From positions 1,111-7,683 of the forward strand of contig NVVG01000034.1 of assembly GCA_002402125.1 (NCBI GenBank): a DNA stretch of 6,573 nucleotides, in the 5' to 3' direction. Both the position numbers and the translations under genes were made by a program. Below, piece after piece: positions 6,542 to 6,573 of this stretch. The stretch comes from Moraxellaceae bacterium (GTDB lineage Bacteria > Pseudomonadota > Gammaproteobacteria > Pseudomonadales > Ketobacteraceae). The notes beneath the pieces were generated by a model. That model was not told where the DNA came from. It ran no database searches and saw nothing but the letters and a program-made list of their open reading frames with translations. Every line of letters starts with the position of its first letter. Within the stretch, counting starts at the first letter, position 1.

Positions 6542-6563
6542 CGGCCACTTGTAGTCGTTAACG
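6536..6563 (+). other. Hairpin overlapping the end of the YfiR-like gene
   Basis: CGTTAACG occurs at 6536-6543 and again at 6556-6563. The 8-mer is its own reverse complement, so the copies pair as a stem. Inside, ACT (6547-6549) pairs with AGT (6553-6555) around a TGT loop, leaving GCC bulged. The first arm includes the stop codon. No T-run follows (TATTGAAACC), so an intrinsic terminator is not supported. It could be a processing or attenuation hairpin between operon genes, or chance. Confidence 0.35.
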
Positions 6564-6573
6564 TATTGAAACC

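Noticed and set aside
6556..6573. Intrinsic terminator at the end of the operon
   Set aside because: The stem is present but no run of T follows it, and operon continuation downstream is equally likely.

Overview
The window holds three same-strand, tightly packed genes with no sizeable intergenic space. The content points to a Gram-negative, probably aquatic gammaproteobacterium with moderate G+C. Signs of an outer membrane are a POTRA/beta-barrel transporter ending in Phe. The surface-protein domains (invasin/filamin-type Ig repeats, thrombospondin type 3-like Asp repeats, a choice-of-anchor-U-like domain) are common in marine genera such as Shewanella and Alteromonas. The genus assignment is inference only.

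Layout. Positions 1-4320 are the 3' part of a giant surface-protein gene whose start lies upstream. Its product carries, in order: tandem Ig-like repeats with an exact 100-residue period; ten Ca-binding-type Asp repeats; a PKD-like domain; a choice-of-anchor-U-like domain; a Gly-Gly plus hydrophobic segment resembling both a C-terminal sorting tail and a signal peptide; a haemagglutination-activity (TPS) domain; and a C-terminal Cys pair. Positions 4322-5956 encode the matching TpsB/FhaC-type outer-membrane transporter, starting one base after the stop of the first gene. Positions 5966-6541 encode a periplasmic YfiR-family (DUF4154) protein behind a clear ribosome binding site. The last 32 bases hold a hairpin and possibly the lead-in to another gene.

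How they fit together. The first two genes form a two-partner secretion pair: the TPS domain would be recognised by the POTRA domains of the transporter, which would export the adhesin or present it on the surface. The YfiR-like gene suggests that this adhesin is tied to cyclic-di-GMP or two-component control of attachment, since YfiR of Pseudomonas is the periplasmic repressor of a diguanylate cyclase. The most unusual point is architectural. A TPS domain normally sits at the extreme N terminus of an exoprotein, just after the signal peptide. Here it is near the C terminus of a chain of more than 1,400 residues, behind what looks like the complete end of another surface protein. It reads like an in-frame fusion of an anchored Ig/Asp-repeat adhesin with a short TpsA.
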